NCBI GenBank assembly: GCA_963791635.1
Contig: CAWBTC010000005.1
Location: 1,116,001 to 1,180,000 of the forward strand
Length of the DNA: 64,000 nt
Direction of reading: 5' to 3'
Origin: VFMC01 sp963791635
GTDB lineage: Bacteria; Actinomycetota; Acidimicrobiia; Acidimicrobiales; Ilumatobacteraceae
Shown here piece by piece: positions 1-9,091 of the stretch. The notes below the pieces were generated by a model that saw only the letters and a list, made by a program, of their open reading frames with translations, was not told where the DNA came from and made no database searches. Each line of letters begins with the position of its first letter. Position 1 is the first letter of the stretch. The position numbers and the translations under genes were made by a program.

Positions 1-513
1 GACGTGCATCCCCGACATCACCGAGACCTCGGCGAGCGAACGCGACACGTTGTTGTGGTCGCCGACGTAGGCGACCGTTCGACGGGCGAGCGCGCCGAGC
101 GACTGGCGCATGGTGAGCACGTCGGCCAGACCCTGCAACGGATGGCTGTGATCGCTGAGCATGTTCACCACGGGTATCGAAGCCGCCGCCGCGAGGCGGA
201 CGACCACACCGTGGGAGAACACGCGAGCAGCGAGCATGGCGTGGTATCCCGCCATGATCCGGGCGATGTCCTCCACCGATTCGCGGACGTCGAACCCGAC
301 CTCTTCACCTCTGGTGTACACGGGATGCCCGCCGAGCTGCACCACGGCCATCTCCATGCTCTGACGGGTCCTGTTCGAGGGCTTTTCGAACATCAGCGCC
401 ACGCCGCCGCCGTCGAGCGGGCGACCGAGCGATGCGATGGGAGCCTCTGCGAGCGCCAGCACCTGGTCGAGGTCGTCGATCGAGAGGTCGGTGATGTCGA
501 GGAAGTGCCTCAT
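1..513 (-). CDS. argF: Ornithine carbamoyltransferase, N-terminal part (cut by window edge)
   Basis: Cytosolic enzyme that joins carbamoyl phosphate and ornithine to give citrulline, the sixth step of arginine synthesis. The 171 visible codons begin MRHFLDITDL, continue with the carbamoyl-phosphate-binding motif KPSNRTRQS (family consensus SxRTR) and a later LSDHSHPLQGLAD segment matching the family HPxQxLAD motif, then run off the left edge. The ATG overlaps the argD stop as ATGA, so the two are probably translationally coupled. The family is about 300 residues, so the C-terminal ornithine-binding domain lies outside the window. Assignment is firm; only the end is missing. Confidence 0.93.
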   Translation of the reverse strand, partial: MRHFLDITDLSIDDLDQVLALAEAPIASLGRPLDGGGVALMFEKPSNRTRQSMEMAVVQLGGHPVYTRGEEVGFDVRESVEDIARIMAGYHAMLAARVFSHGVVVRLAAAASIPVVNMLSDHSHPLQGLADVLTMRQSLGALARRTVAYVGDHNNVSRSLAEVSVMSGMHV

Positions 514-1730
514 GACGCGGCGCTCGCCGTGGGCACGAGCTCGCTGACAACGGTGGTGATCAAGGCAACCGCTTCGTCGATCTCGGCCTCGCTGACGGTG
601 AGCGGCGGTGCCAGACGAAGCGCCGTGGCCGTCACGGCATTCGTGACGAGTCCGCGCGCGAGCAGCTCGGTGTAGACCGCCTTGGCGTCGCTGCCCTCGC
701 CCAGTTCGGCGGCGAGCAACAGGCCCTGGCCACGAACGGACTGCACGCCCGGGATCGCCGCAAGCTTGTCGCGCAGGTACGCGCCGCGCTCGGCGGCCAG
801 CGCCGGAGCGTCGATGCGGCGCATCTCGGCGATCACCGCGCTCACCACTGCTGTGGCGATCGCCGTACCGCTGTAGGTGCTGCCATGGTCGCCCGGTTGG
901 AAGGCCGCAGCCACCTCGAGCCGCGCCCACACCGCACCGACCGGGAAGCCGTTGCCCATCGCCTTCGCCATCGTCACCACGTCGGGCGCCACGCCAGCGT
1001 GTTGGAAGCCGAACCACTGCCCCGTTCGACCGAAGCCGGTCTGGACCTCGTCGACCATCATCAACATGCCGCGTTCGTCGCACAGCGCACGGATGCCGCG
1101 CACGTAGTCGGCATCTGCCGGCACGACGCCACCTTCGCCCTGCACGGTCTCGATCAACACCGCCGACACGGATGGATCGATCGCGGCCTCCAGCGCGGCC
1201 AGGTCACCATACGCGACGTGCCGGAAACCTTCGGGCATCGGGAAGAAGGGCTCGTGCTTGGCGGGCTGACCGGTGGCTGCGAGCGCGGCGAGGGTGCGGC
1301 CGTGGAAGCTGCCATAGGCACTCACCACGACGTGGCGACCCCGGCCGCCGAACTTGCGTGCCAGTTTGAGTGCCGCTTCGTTCGCCTCGGCGCCCGAGTT
1401 GCAGAAGAACACCTGCCCCATCTCGCCGGTCGTCTCGAACAGCAGATCGCGCAGCTCGATCGCCGCGGCCGTCGCCACATCGTTGGAGAAGAAGTTGCTG
1501 ACATGCAACAGGCGAGCCGCCTGAGTCGAGATCGCCTCGGTGATCACCGGATTCGAGTGACCCAGCGACGTGACGGCGAGGCCGCACAGGAAGTCGAGGT
1601 ATCGCTTGCCGTTCGCGTCCCACAGCTCGGTGCCGTCCCCACGGACGAACATCACCTGGGGCGGACCGAACACCGGCATGAACGGGCACGCGGCGCCGGC
1701 CGCTGCAGTGTCGAACGCGTGCGAGGTCAT
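510..1730 (-). CDS. argD: Acetylornithine aminotransferase
   Basis: PLP-dependent class III aminotransferase, cytosolic, converting N-acetylglutamate semialdehyde to N-acetylornithine with glutamate as amino donor; enzymes of this family often also act on succinyl-diaminopimelate. The 406-residue length is normal. Visible family motifs are the substrate-side LDFLCGLAVTSLGHSNP, the cofactor loop NSGAEANEAALKLAR, the MVDEVQTGFGRTG aspartate motif that binds the pyridine nitrogen, and MAKAMGNGFPVGA with the Schiff-base lysine. It overlaps argB by 4 nt (ATGA at the start) and argF by 4 nt at the end, so it is an internal gene of the argCBDF operon. Confidence 0.95.
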   Translation of the reverse strand: MTSHAFDTAAAGAACPFMPVFGPPQVMFVRGDGTELWDANGKRYLDFLCGLAVTSLGHSNPVITEAISTQAARLLHVSNFFSNDVATAAAIELRDLLFETTGEMGQVFFCNSGAEANEAALKLARKFGGRGRHVVVSAYGSFHGRTLAALAATGQPAKHEPFFPMPEGFRHVAYGDLAALEAAIDPSVSAVLIETVQGEGGVVPADADYVRGIRALCDERGMLMMVDEVQTGFGRTGQWFGFQHAGVAPDVVTMAKAMGNGFPVGAVWARLEVAAAFQPGDHGSTYSGTAIATAVVSAVIAEMRRIDAPALAAERGAYLRDKLAAIPGVQSVRGQGLLLAAELGEGSDAKAVYTELLARGLVTNAVTATALRLAPPLTVSEAEIDEAVALITTVVSELVPTASAAS

Positions 1731-2659
1731 GGTCCCTCCAGAGCTGAGATGGTCGATTGGTCTTCGTGGGGTGAGTTGGCGAGCGATCGCACCATCGTGC
1801 CGATGCCTTCGTCGGTGAACACCTCGAGCAGCAGGACGTGTGGGATCCGGCCGTCGAGGATGTGTGCGCGACGAACGCCTGAGCGCACGGCTCGGACGCA
1901 GCTGTCGACTTTCGGGATCATCCCGCCGGCGATCACGCCGTCGGCGATCAGCTCGTCGAGCTCGTCGGGAGTGGTCTGGCGGATGAGGCTCGCCGGGTCG
2001 TCGACCACGCGGCGCAACCCTTCGATGTCGGTGAGATACACGAGCTTCTCCGCCCGAAGCGCCTCGGCGATCGCTCCGGCGACGGTGTCGGCGTTGATGT
2101 TGTACGCCTGCCCCTGGTCGTCGGTGCCGATCGTCGCGACCACTGGGATGAAGCCGTCGGCGAGGAGGCTCTCGAGGATCATGGGGTTCACTGCGGTCAC
2201 GTCGCCGACGAAGCCGAGATCGGGATCACGAACATGTGCCTTGATCATCCCGGCGTCCTCGCCGGAGACGCCGACGGCGATCGGTCCGTGGACGTTGATC
2301 GCCGACACCAGTTGCGGGTTCACCTGACCGATGAGCACCATCCGCACGATGTCGACGGTCTCCGAATCGGTGACTCGCAGTCCATCGCGGAACTCGCTCA
2401 CCTTGCCCAGCCGAGACATCAGATCGCTGATCTGCGGACCGCCGCCGTGCACCACCACTGGGCGCATGCCGACGGCGCGCATCAGCACGAGATCCTCGGC
2501 GAACAGTGCGAGCGCATCCGCTGGGGGTTGGTCCTCGGACGCGCCGGCGAGCGCGTTGCCGCCGTACTTGACCACCACCACCTGGCCCGCGAAGCGCTGA
2601 ATGTAGGGCAGCGCCTCGACCAGCACCGCGGCCCGCTCGGCCGCCCGTACGGCGCTCAC
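1727..2659 (-). CDS. argB: Acetylglutamate kinase
   Basis: Amino acid kinase family enzyme that phosphorylates N-acetylglutamate, the second step of arginine synthesis and in many bacteria the step inhibited by arginine. The 310-residue product shows VVKYGGNAL (phosphate-binding lysine and glycine loop), VVVHGGGPQI, and near the C terminus GGMIPKVDSC, the family signature. The start chosen is GTG at 2659, which overlaps the argC stop as GTGA; reading further upstream in this frame enters argC in the wrong frame. argB follows argC directly, without the argJ found between them in most actinobacterial arginine operons. Confidence 0.95.
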   Translation of the reverse strand: MSAVRAAERAAVLVEALPYIQRFAGQVVVVKYGGNALAGASEDQPPADALALFAEDLVLMRAVGMRPVVVHGGGPQISDLMSRLGKVSEFRDGLRVTDSETVDIVRMVLIGQVNPQLVSAINVHGPIAVGVSGEDAGMIKAHVRDPDLGFVGDVTAVNPMILESLLADGFIPVVATIGTDDQGQAYNINADTVAGAIAEALRAEKLVYLTDIEGLRRVVDDPASLIRQTTPDELDELIADGVIAGGMIPKVDSCVRAVRSGVRRAHILDGRIPHVLLLEVFTDEGIGTMVRSLANSPHEDQSTISALEGP

Positions 2660-3808
2660 GGGTACAACCCGACGCGCTGGAGCCCTGCCGTCTCGTCGAG
2701 ACCGAGCGCGATGTTCGCTGATTGCACCGCAGCTCCGCTGGCTCCCTTGCACAGGTTGTCGATCGCACAGATCGCGATGACGGTGTTCGTCCGCTCGTCG
2801 TAGCGAGCGGTGAGGAACGCGGTGTTGGTGCCGAGCGCGGCCTTGGTGGATGGCGACGCGGGCCGCACCACCACGAATGGCTCGCCCCTGTATCGACGAG
2901 CCATCGTGGCGAGCAGCGACTCCGTGGTCGACGTCGCACCGGCTGCAGGTCGGGCGTAGCACGTCGCGAGGATCGCCCGGTTGAGCGGGGCGAGGTGGGG
3001 CGTGAACAGGACCTGGCACGCCCCGCCGTCGGCACTCGTCGAGCCGATCGCCTGTTCGATCTCGGGTGTGTGACGGTGGTCGAGGAGTCCGTACGCCTCG
3101 AGGTTCTCGTCTGCCGTGCAGAACAACGAGCCGTGCTTGAGACCGCGGCCGGCCCCGCTGATGCCGGTCTTGGAATCAACGATGATGCCGCTGCGCTCGA
3201 TGAGTCCTGCGGCCACCAGCGGCTCCAGCGCGAGCGAAGCTGCAGTGACATGGCAGCCCGGCACGGCCACCAGTCCGGCGCCTCTCGAGCGCGGCCCGGT
3301 CGAGTTCGGGCAGACCGTAGGCAGCGGCTGCCAATTGGTCGGGTTGGTCATGCTCGAAGCCGTACCACGTGGGATAGAGGGATGCATCCTTCAGGCGATA
3401 CGCCGCTGACAGGTCGACGATCGTGCCGACCCGGCTCGCGATCTGCGGGACGAGGGCCATGCTGGCCTCGTGCGGGAGCCCGAGGAACACCAGGTCGACG
3501 CCATCGACCCGGTCGGCGTCGAACTCCTCGAACACCAGGTCTGGATAGGCCGCGGTCACGCTCGGGTACATCGCGCTGGCGAGCGTGCCTGCCTGGGTGT
3601 CGCCCGTGGCGTAGACCAGATCGAGAGTCGGGTGCTGCGCGCACAGCCGCATCAGCTCGGCACCGGTGTACCCCGAGGCACCGATGATCGCCGCGCGCCT
3701 GCGCACCGCACCACCAGCTCGGCCACCAGCTCGGCCACCAGATCGGCCACCTGTTGAGCCACCCGATGAGCCCGGAGAGGAAGGAGATGAGGACGGCGGC
3801 GTCGACAT
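2656..3808 (-). CDS. argC: N-acetyl-gamma-glutamyl-phosphate reductase, frameshifted
   Basis: NADPH-dependent reductase for the third step of arginine synthesis. The N-terminal half contains the nucleotide-binding motif GASGYTGAELMRL and ends at AYGLPELDRAALE; the C-terminal half resumes in another frame at GAGLVAVPGCHVTAA, which carries the catalytic cysteine (family PGCYPT). The two join if one base near 3283 is dropped; the span is 3n+1 long and would then encode about 383 residues. The first ~36 residues are a Ser/Gly/Arg-rich tail coded by a 12-bp repeat, longer than the usual ArgC N terminus. The ATG at 3808 lies 7 nt after a TATGAT box. Because argB-D-F are intact, I think a consensus error is likelier than a true pseudogene. 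Confidence 0.85.
3712..3747 (-). repeat. 12-bp tandem repeat coding the Gly/Arg tail of ArgC
   Basis: Three near-identical copies of caccagctcggc (plus strand). On the coding strand they encode GGR/AGGR/SGG steps before the Rossmann motif of ArgC. The unit is a multiple of three, so copy number would change tail length without changing frame. Confidence 0.7.
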
Positions 3809-3815
3809 GCGCATG

Positions 3816-3821
3816 ATCATA
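3816..3821 (-). promoter_or_regulatory. Candidate leaderless promoter -10 box of argCBDF
   Basis: TATGAT on the minus strand, followed by exactly 7 nt and the argC ATG. This matches the spacing seen at several other operon starts in the window. The 7-nt gap and start codon read CATGCGCATG, a perfect 10-bp palindrome that could serve as an operator. No convincing -35 hexamer was found at 17 nt. Confidence 0.55.
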
Positions 3822-3947
3822 CACCACGATGAATGACCATCCCATCAAATGTCAGAGTTTCTCAGGAAATGTGACCGGCCGCGCGCGCTTTTCCACGCAG
3901 CGTCTACGGCTTGTGAGAGTCTTGCGACAATCCATCCACTGCCTTCA

Positions 3948-3976
3948 TTGTGTTCCCAGCCAACCGTCCTTAACGT
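3948..3976 (+). promoter_or_regulatory. Promoter of the sugar transferase gene (-35 TTGTGT, -10 TAACGT)
   Basis: TTGTGT at 3948-3953, a 17-nt spacer, TAACGT at 3971-3976, then 7 nt to GTG at 3984. Both boxes and the spacing fit a housekeeping actinobacterial promoter giving a leaderless mRNA. It is the best-formed promoter in the window. Confidence 0.65.
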
Positions 3977-3983
3977 CGCCAGG

Positions 3984-5615
3984 GTGGTACAGACGGCGGC
4001 ACGAACGACTCCAGAACGACGCGGACTGAAGGCGACGCTGTTCGCCGCGGACATCGCGATGCTGGCCGCTGCCTGGTTGCCGTTGCTGCTGTTCGCCTTC
4101 CCTGCAGCCGATCGACGGCCAGCGGAGTCGCTGTTCGTGGCCATGGCGGCGATGTCCACCGCGTTGGCAATCATGCGCTACGAAGGCCTCTACCTCTCGC
4201 GCCTGTGTGCAGTGCGGGCGATCGAGGTGCGGCTCATCTTCCGGTCCAGCGTGTACACGGCACTCGGGCTGGTCCTGCTCGACAAGGCCGTGTTCGTCAG
4301 CCAGGAGTCCGCGCTCCTGCTCAAAGAGACGTTCATCGGCGCCGGCGCGATGCTCGTCCTGCTCGTGATCGAGCGCTCCGTGTTCCGTGCAGTGATTCGC
4401 AGCACCCGCCAGAGCGGTGGCCGTGCCCGCGAGGTGATCGTCCTCGGCGCCGGTTCGCATGCGGCAAGGCTCGTGTCGGTCATCGGAGACCACCCGGACT
4501 ACGGCATGCGCGTCGCCGGCGTGCTCGGCGACATCGACGACGCTCGTCTCAACGGCCTCGACGATCTGTGGCTCGGAACGATCGACCAGGTCGAGCCGAT
4601 CGCAGTCGACACCGGCGTCACCGGAGTGGTGCTCAGCGCATCGGCGAGCGAGCACCCCGACATCACAACCCTCGTCAAGCGCCTCCAGAGCCGCGGCATC
4701 CACGTCCAGGTGTCGAACGGTCTGGCCGGCTTCGACGTGCAGCGCATCCGTCAGCTCCACATCGCCCGCGAGCCGATGATCTACCTCGAGCAGTCGAGTC
4801 CTCGCCGGATCGACCACCTCGCCAAGCGCCTCATCGATCTCGCCATCAGCATCACCGTGCTCACACTCCTGTCACCGGCGCTGATCGCGATCGCGATCGC
4901 GATCAAGACCGACGGTGGTCCTGTGTTCTTCAAGCAGGTGCGCGTCGGCAAGAACGGCAAGCACTTCAAGGTCCTGAAGTTCCGCACCATGGTGGTCGAC
5001 GCCGAAAAGCGCCTCGCCGAGATCGCCGCCGCGAACGAGCGCAGTGGCCCGCTGTTCAAGATGGACGTCGATCCTCGCGTGACCCGAGTCGGCCGAATCC
5101 TGCGCCTCTCCAGTCTCGACGAGGTGCCGCAGTTGTTCAACGTGCTCAGCGGCAAGATGAGCATCGTCGGCCCACGCCCGGCGCTCCCGAAGGAGGTCCT
5201 CGAGTTCGACGACGACCTGCGTCGCCGAGAGCTGGTGAAGCCAGGGATCACTGGTCTGTGGCAGGTGGAGGCCCACGATTCCCCGTCGTTCGACGCCTAC
5301 CGCCGCCTCGACTTGTTCTACGTCGACAACTGGACGGTGATGGGTGACTTCGAGATCATGCTCGACACCTTCGAGCACCTGTTCGGCCGCATCGTCCGCG
5401 CCGTGCGCGGTGAGCCGACCCAGGTTGCCAACCCCGCGACGGCGGCGGAGCCGCCGCCGACGACCGTGCATCCCAAGCTCACGAGTGTTTCGGCCGTCGG
5501 GCTGAACACCAGCATCGCTGAGAGCGCAGCCACCGACCTCGCACCCACGGACAGCGATACGAGCGGTGCCAGCAATGACGGCCAGATGGCCTCGGTCTCG
5601 CAACGTTCGGCCTGA
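3984..5615 (+). CDS. Polyprenyl-phosphate sugar-1-phosphate transferase (exopolysaccharide initiation)
   Basis: Membrane enzyme of the bacterial sugar transferase family, which transfers a sugar-1-phosphate from a UDP-sugar to undecaprenyl phosphate to start exopolysaccharide or glycan synthesis. The N-terminal ~130 residues hold several hydrophobic segments; a nucleotide-binding-like domain follows (VIVLGAGSHAARLV); the C-terminal catalytic domain begins with a transmembrane helix after AKRLIDLA and shows FKVLKFRTM, SLDEVPQLFNVLSGKMSIVGPRP and KPGITGLWQV, the family signatures. About 65 residues of Pro/Thr/Ser-rich tail follow. I chose GTG 3984 (543 residues) because it lies 7 nt after a good -10 box; an ATG at 3849 would add 45 residues without family similarity. 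No other glycan genes are nearby. Confidence 0.88.
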   Translation: MVQTAARTTPERRGLKATLFAADIAMLAAAWLPLLLFAFPAADRRPAESLFVAMAAMSTALAIMRYEGLYLSRLCAVRAIEVRLIFRSSVYTALGLVLLDKAVFVSQESALLLKETFIGAGAMLVLLVIERSVFRAVIRSTRQSGGRAREVIVLGAGSHAARLVSVIGDHPDYGMRVAGVLGDIDDARLNGLDDLWLGTIDQVEPIAVDTGVTGVVLSASASEHPDITTLVKRLQSRGIHVQVSNGLAGFDVQRIRQLHIAREPMIYLEQSSPRRIDHLAKRLIDLAISITVLTLLSPALIAIAIAIKTDGGPVFFKQVRVGKNGKHFKVLKFRTMVVDAEKRLAEIAAANERSGPLFKMDVDPRVTRVGRILRLSSLDEVPQLFNVLSGKMSIVGPRPALPKEVLEFDDDLRRRELVKPGITGLWQVEAHDSPSFDAYRRLDLFYVDNWTVMGDFEIMLDTFEHLFGRIVRAVRGEPTQVANPATAAEPPPTTVHPKLTSVSAVGLNTSIAESAATDLAPTDSDTSGASNDGQMASVSQRSA

Positions 5616-5682
5616 TCTGGGTCCGGCCAACAGCGGATCTGCACTGACCGTCGCGCCGTCACGGCCATTGCCTGGCCAGCCG

Positions 5683-5740
5683 TCAACACAGGTCAACAAA
5701 GGTCTACAAAGGTCTACAGGTCTACAAAGGTCAACGAAGG
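5683..5740 (-). repeat. Six-unit decamer array directly after the Hsp70-like stop codon
   Basis: On the minus strand, the TGA at 5743-5741 is followed without gap by CCTTCGTTGA, CCTTTGTAGA, CCTGTAGA, CCTTTGTAGA, CCTTTGTTGA and CCTGTGTTGA. Each unit carries TGA or TAG. The unit resembles CCTTCGCTGA found after the ParA-like gene. No stable hairpin was seen. Confidence 0.8.
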
Positions 5741-8094
5741 TCAACGAACGTCGAGCAGGACACGCATTCGGATCGCGTCGCGAGTGATGTCGTCGCCCGG
5801 TCCGTCGAGCACGAAGCGACCCAGCTGCGGGTGGAGATGGACAGTACGGCTGGCGCCGTCATCGCCGAGGAACTGAGCGTGAAAGCGATCCTCTTGGGCG
5901 CGCACGACGAGGTCCAGAACCAGCGCGCGGGCTCCCTCGGGGCCGAGGCCCAGCAACTGGGCATCATGGACCAGCCGACGCTGCTCGGCCGCTGACACCA
6001 GCCCGACCACCACCATCAGGTGCTCGACCACCCGGCCCAGCTCGGCGCCGACATCGGCGAGGGTGCCGCCGAAGTACCAGTCCTGCGCACCGTCCGCGAT
6101 CGATCGGCGCGTGGCTGCGACGGCAGCACGCACCGCATCCGCGAGATCATCGTCTCGGTCCGCCAACGACTCCTCGAGGCGAGCCGTGGCCGCCTGGAGT
6201 GCAACCGGCGCTGCATCGTCAGGGCAGTCCAGCAACGCGAACACCGACCGCACCGCCACCATCTGTCCCACTTCGTACGACAGCAAGCGCTCGCATCGTT
6301 GGAGCGCGGCGGCGATCGCCGGACTCGGCGGCAGAGGCGCCACACCGGCGAACGGTCGTGCGCTGGCGTTTGCGTGCTCCACCGATGACGCGTCGTGATC
6401 CACCGACCCAGCCGACTCAGCCGACTCAGCCGATGACGGCGCTGCACGCTGCGGCGCCGGAGGCCGCTCGTCCGCCACGGGCTCGGCCGCCTGCTCGTGT
6501 TCGATCGCCGCGGTGAGCGCGGGGAGCGCGGGGAGCGGGGCGAGCCTGGCAGGCGGGGCCTCGGCCGGCGAGACCGGGCCGGCGCCCGGTTGGTCTCGCC
6601 CAGTTCGGTCTCGCCCAGTTCGGTCTCGCCCAGTTCGGTCTCGCCCAGTTCGGTCTCGCCCAGTTCGGTCTCGCCCAGTTCGGTCTCGCCCAGTTCGGTC
6701 TCGCCCAGGCTCGACCCCGGAACCTCCGTCGCCGACGTCGCCGACGTCACCTCCCACGACGCAATGAGCGGTCGAACCATGACCCGGTCACCGCGGTCCG
6801 ACTGATCGCTCGGATCGTCGAGGAGTCCCTCGACGGCGACCAGCTCCACCTCCGACGGGTGCCAGGCGAGTGTCCACATCTCGGCCGGCCCGACACGGAA
6901 GCGGCCGTCGTTGCCGAGCTCGAACGTCACCGTCACCTCGGGTCGCCGGTGGCTGTTCGGCTGGAGGTGCGCCGTCGCAACGACGCGATGCTCCGCCGGA
7001 TCGTCGGACAGCTCGAGACCACGCTGCTCGTACAGATCGAGGTACACCTCGCTGCCGTCGTCGGGACCGAGATCGAAGAGCTGCTCGTGTGCCGACGGCA
7101 CGACGGCACCTCGCTCGACGACCGGATGCACAACGGGCTCGCCGTCGAGGTCGTCCATCAGCACCCCGATGCGGCGTGGAACGTTGCCGGTCACGTCCCA
7201 GGTGGGAGCCGTCCCGGCGACCTGATCAGGCATCCCCTCGACCGACGCTCGAACGCCGTCGGCGCCCGGGAGTCGCTCGGTCAGCTCGGCGTCTGCCGCG
7301 CTCGCGAGGACCATCACATCGACCACGTCGAGTCCGCCCACCGGATCAGCAAGGAATGCGGCGCCGCGCGCCACCACCGACCGACCGCGCACCACATCGA
7401 TCGGGCACTCGGCCCAGATGTCGCCAACACCGGCAAGCATCCGCTCGATGTCATCGCGGGGCTCCTCCCCCACCGCCACCACGCGACCGACGCCGACGCA
7501 GCCGAGTTCGGTCGCCTCCCGGTACAACTCGGCCAGGGCGCGGTCGCGCTGGCGGGTGCCTGGCGCGATGCCGAGGCCAACGGTCTCTCCGCGGAGGTGC
7601 TGCGGCGGCAGCCCGACCGAGCACCATTCGCGCACCGTGGTCGCTCCGATCTCCACGATCGACGCAGAGAATCCCACCTCGAGGTCGACGCTGAGCACCA
7701 ACTCGTTCCGCAGGGGCTGTGCGCTCGCGAGATTGCTGCCCACCACGACGGCCACCGTGGTCGAGCACGCCACCAGTGTGTGCCGGTGACGGGGATCGAT
7801 GACGTCGGCGAGTTGCGTGCGTTCATGGATGCCGAGCCACACCGGGGTGGCCACACCGATCACCGCCCGCGCGAAGCGCGAGGAACGCTCCCGTTCCAAG
7901 AGGTGCGTGACCAGGTCGTCCGCGAGACGCACCACGGGACGAGCCCCGTCGAAGCTCCAGCGTCCCAGCTGCGGCATTCGATTCGAGAGCATCGACGAGA
8001 AGCCCCGTTGCGCGACCTCGAGCGCCATCCCGCCGACGTCGAGACCGATGGCGTAGATCTGGGTGTCGGCTCTCGCCGCCGAGCGCAGCTCCAC
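5741..8094 (-). CDS. Divergent Hsp70-like protein with repeat linker, frameshifted
   Basis: The N-terminal ~250 residues look like a degenerate Hsp70/actin-type ATPase: phosphate-1-like GLDVGGMALEV, a central LVLSVDLEVGFSASIVEIG where Hsp70 has DxGGGT, and VVAVGEEPR with later VARGAAFLA as in the Hsp70 adenosine region. A beta substrate-binding-like part follows (VVPSAHEQLF, then VTVTFELGNDGRFRV). A linker of seven ELGET repeats leads to a frame change between about 6720 and 6480, after which a ~230-residue helical C-terminal domain with LLSYEVGQMVAVRSVFALLDC reads in the second frame. The span is 3n+2, so one missing base would restore a ~784-residue protein. GTG 8094 lies 6 nt after TACACT. 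Substitutions in both phosphate loops suggest weak or no ATPase. Function unknown. Confidence 0.7.
6592..6707 (-). repeat. 15-bp tandem repeat (7 full copies) in the Hsp70-like linker
   Basis: Seven perfect copies of ggtctcgcccagttc (plus strand) at 6592-6696 plus a partial eighth. In the frame of the N-terminal domain they encode ELGET; in the frame of the C-terminal domain they would encode GRDRT. Perfect identity implies recent expansion or strong homogenisation. Copy-number change would not alter frame. Confidence 0.9.
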
Positions 8095-8100
8095 GTTGGC

Positions 8101-8106
8101 AGTGTA
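8101..8106 (-). promoter_or_regulatory. Candidate -10 box of the Hsp70-like gene
   Basis: TACACT on the minus strand, 6 nt before GTG 8094. No Shine-Dalgarno sequence is present, consistent with a leaderless transcript. GGTCGC lies 17 nt upstream, the same hexamer and spacing as at hisG; whether it acts as a -35 element is unknown. Confidence 0.45.
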
Positions 8107-8230
8107 TGCGACCGGTGGCGGGGGCGACCGGCGGGAACACCCGGTCGGATCACCCCCGAACCCGGGGTGGCAACGACGCCGCCCGAGCAGCGCCCGCTCC
8201 GATCGAAGTCGGTCCGGGGTCCCGCCAGGT

Positions 8231-8947
8231 TCAGACGTCGGCGGACGCCGTCGGCACCTTCGGCGGTGCGACGATCGACGGGCCGGCGGACCAGACCTGG
8301 AATCGAACGTCGACCTGGTCGAAGCCCACGGCCTGGAGCATCGCCGTCACCGTGGCGGTCACGTTCTCCCGGGCCCGTTCAGCCAGTTGCGTGGCATCTG
8401 CAGCTGCAGCGATCTTGTCGGTCGCGAGGCTGTACAGCTCGGCCTCGGAGGTTGGCGAGTCGCTGAACACCCCACCGAGCCGGTCGAGCAGGCCGCGGTC
8501 TCGATTCATGACGTGGCTCGCTTCGAGGTCGATGGCCGGGTCGGCCAGGCGGACGGGGCCGAGCGTCACCTGCACCGAGTTGGTCGCCTCGTCCACCGTG
8601 AAGGATCCGTCGGTGAGCCGCGCGAAGTCGACGATCGCGTCGACCGTGCCGACTGCGATGAACTGGACTCGCTCACCGACGAGGAACGACGGCACCCACT
8701 TCACATCTTCTTCGACATCGACAGTGACCTCGAACTGACCCTGGGCGGCGTGGAACTCGGCGAGGTCACGGAGCTCGAGCAGCACCGGCGGGGCGGTGCG
8801 GTCGACCTCGGTGGTCGAGAACGGGTTGTCGAGCAGTCGATACCCGACGAACACCGCGGCGCCGACAGCGGCGACCACGAGCAGCAGTCCGACCATGGTG
8901 CCGACCGCCGAGCGAACGGGGGTGGGGCGGGGATTCTTCATCAACAT
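8231..8947 (-). CDS. DUF4230-family membrane-anchored protein
   Basis: A 238-residue protein starting MLMKNPRPTPVRS, with one N-terminal transmembrane segment (GTMVGLLLVVAAVGAAVFVGY) and an extracytoplasmic remainder. The pattern VTVDVEEDVKWVPSFLVGERVQFIAVGTVDAIVDFARL and the later conserved polar stretch fit the DUF4230 family; its biochemical role is not known. I chose ATG 8947 because AGGAGG lies 10 nt before it. It is followed by the Hsp70-like gene 136 bp downstream on the same strand, which has its own candidate promoter, so any functional link is only suggested by position. Confidence 0.75.
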   Translation of the reverse strand: MLMKNPRPTPVRSAVGTMVGLLLVVAAVGAAVFVGYRLLDNPFSTTEVDRTAPPVLLELRDLAEFHAAQGQFEVTVDVEEDVKWVPSFLVGERVQFIAVGTVDAIVDFARLTDGSFTVDEATNSVQVTLGPVRLADPAIDLEASHVMNRDRGLLDRLGGVFSDSPTSEAELYSLATDKIAAAADATQLAERARENVTATVTAMLQAVGFDQVDVRFQVWSAGPSIVAPPKVPTASADV

Positions 8948-9091
8948 GTGGGGTGGTCCTCCTGGAACCGCCGGCATCAACCGGCACTTTCGACGGAATC
9001 GTGGGTGGGCCGGTCGTTCAGGGGAGCCCCGGACGGCCGGCGGTTCCGTGTCGAAACCAAGGACTGACGTCCCGCAGGGCAGAATGGTCGC

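Noticed and set aside
885..2327. Long plus-strand open frame of 480 codons opposite argD/argB
   Set aside because: It is antisense to two well-matched enzymes, has no family likeness and the His/Arg-rich composition of a shadow frame in high-GC DNA. The same applies to long frames at 34914-36032, 45826-47082, 48236-49777 and 51042-53033.
3849..3983. N-terminal 45-codon extension of the sugar transferase
   Set aside because: It covers the promoter boxes and has no membrane segment or family likeness; the GTG 7 nt after the -10 box is preferred.
6592..6707. CRISPR array
   Set aside because: Repeats are 15 bp, directly adjacent without spacers and coding in frame; same for 26393-26440 and 40626-40715.
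6480..6757. Programmed or phase-variable frameshift in the Hsp70-like gene
   Set aside because: The repeat unit is 15 bp, so copy-number change cannot shift the frame, and other genes in the window show similar single-base breaks; an assembly error is simpler.
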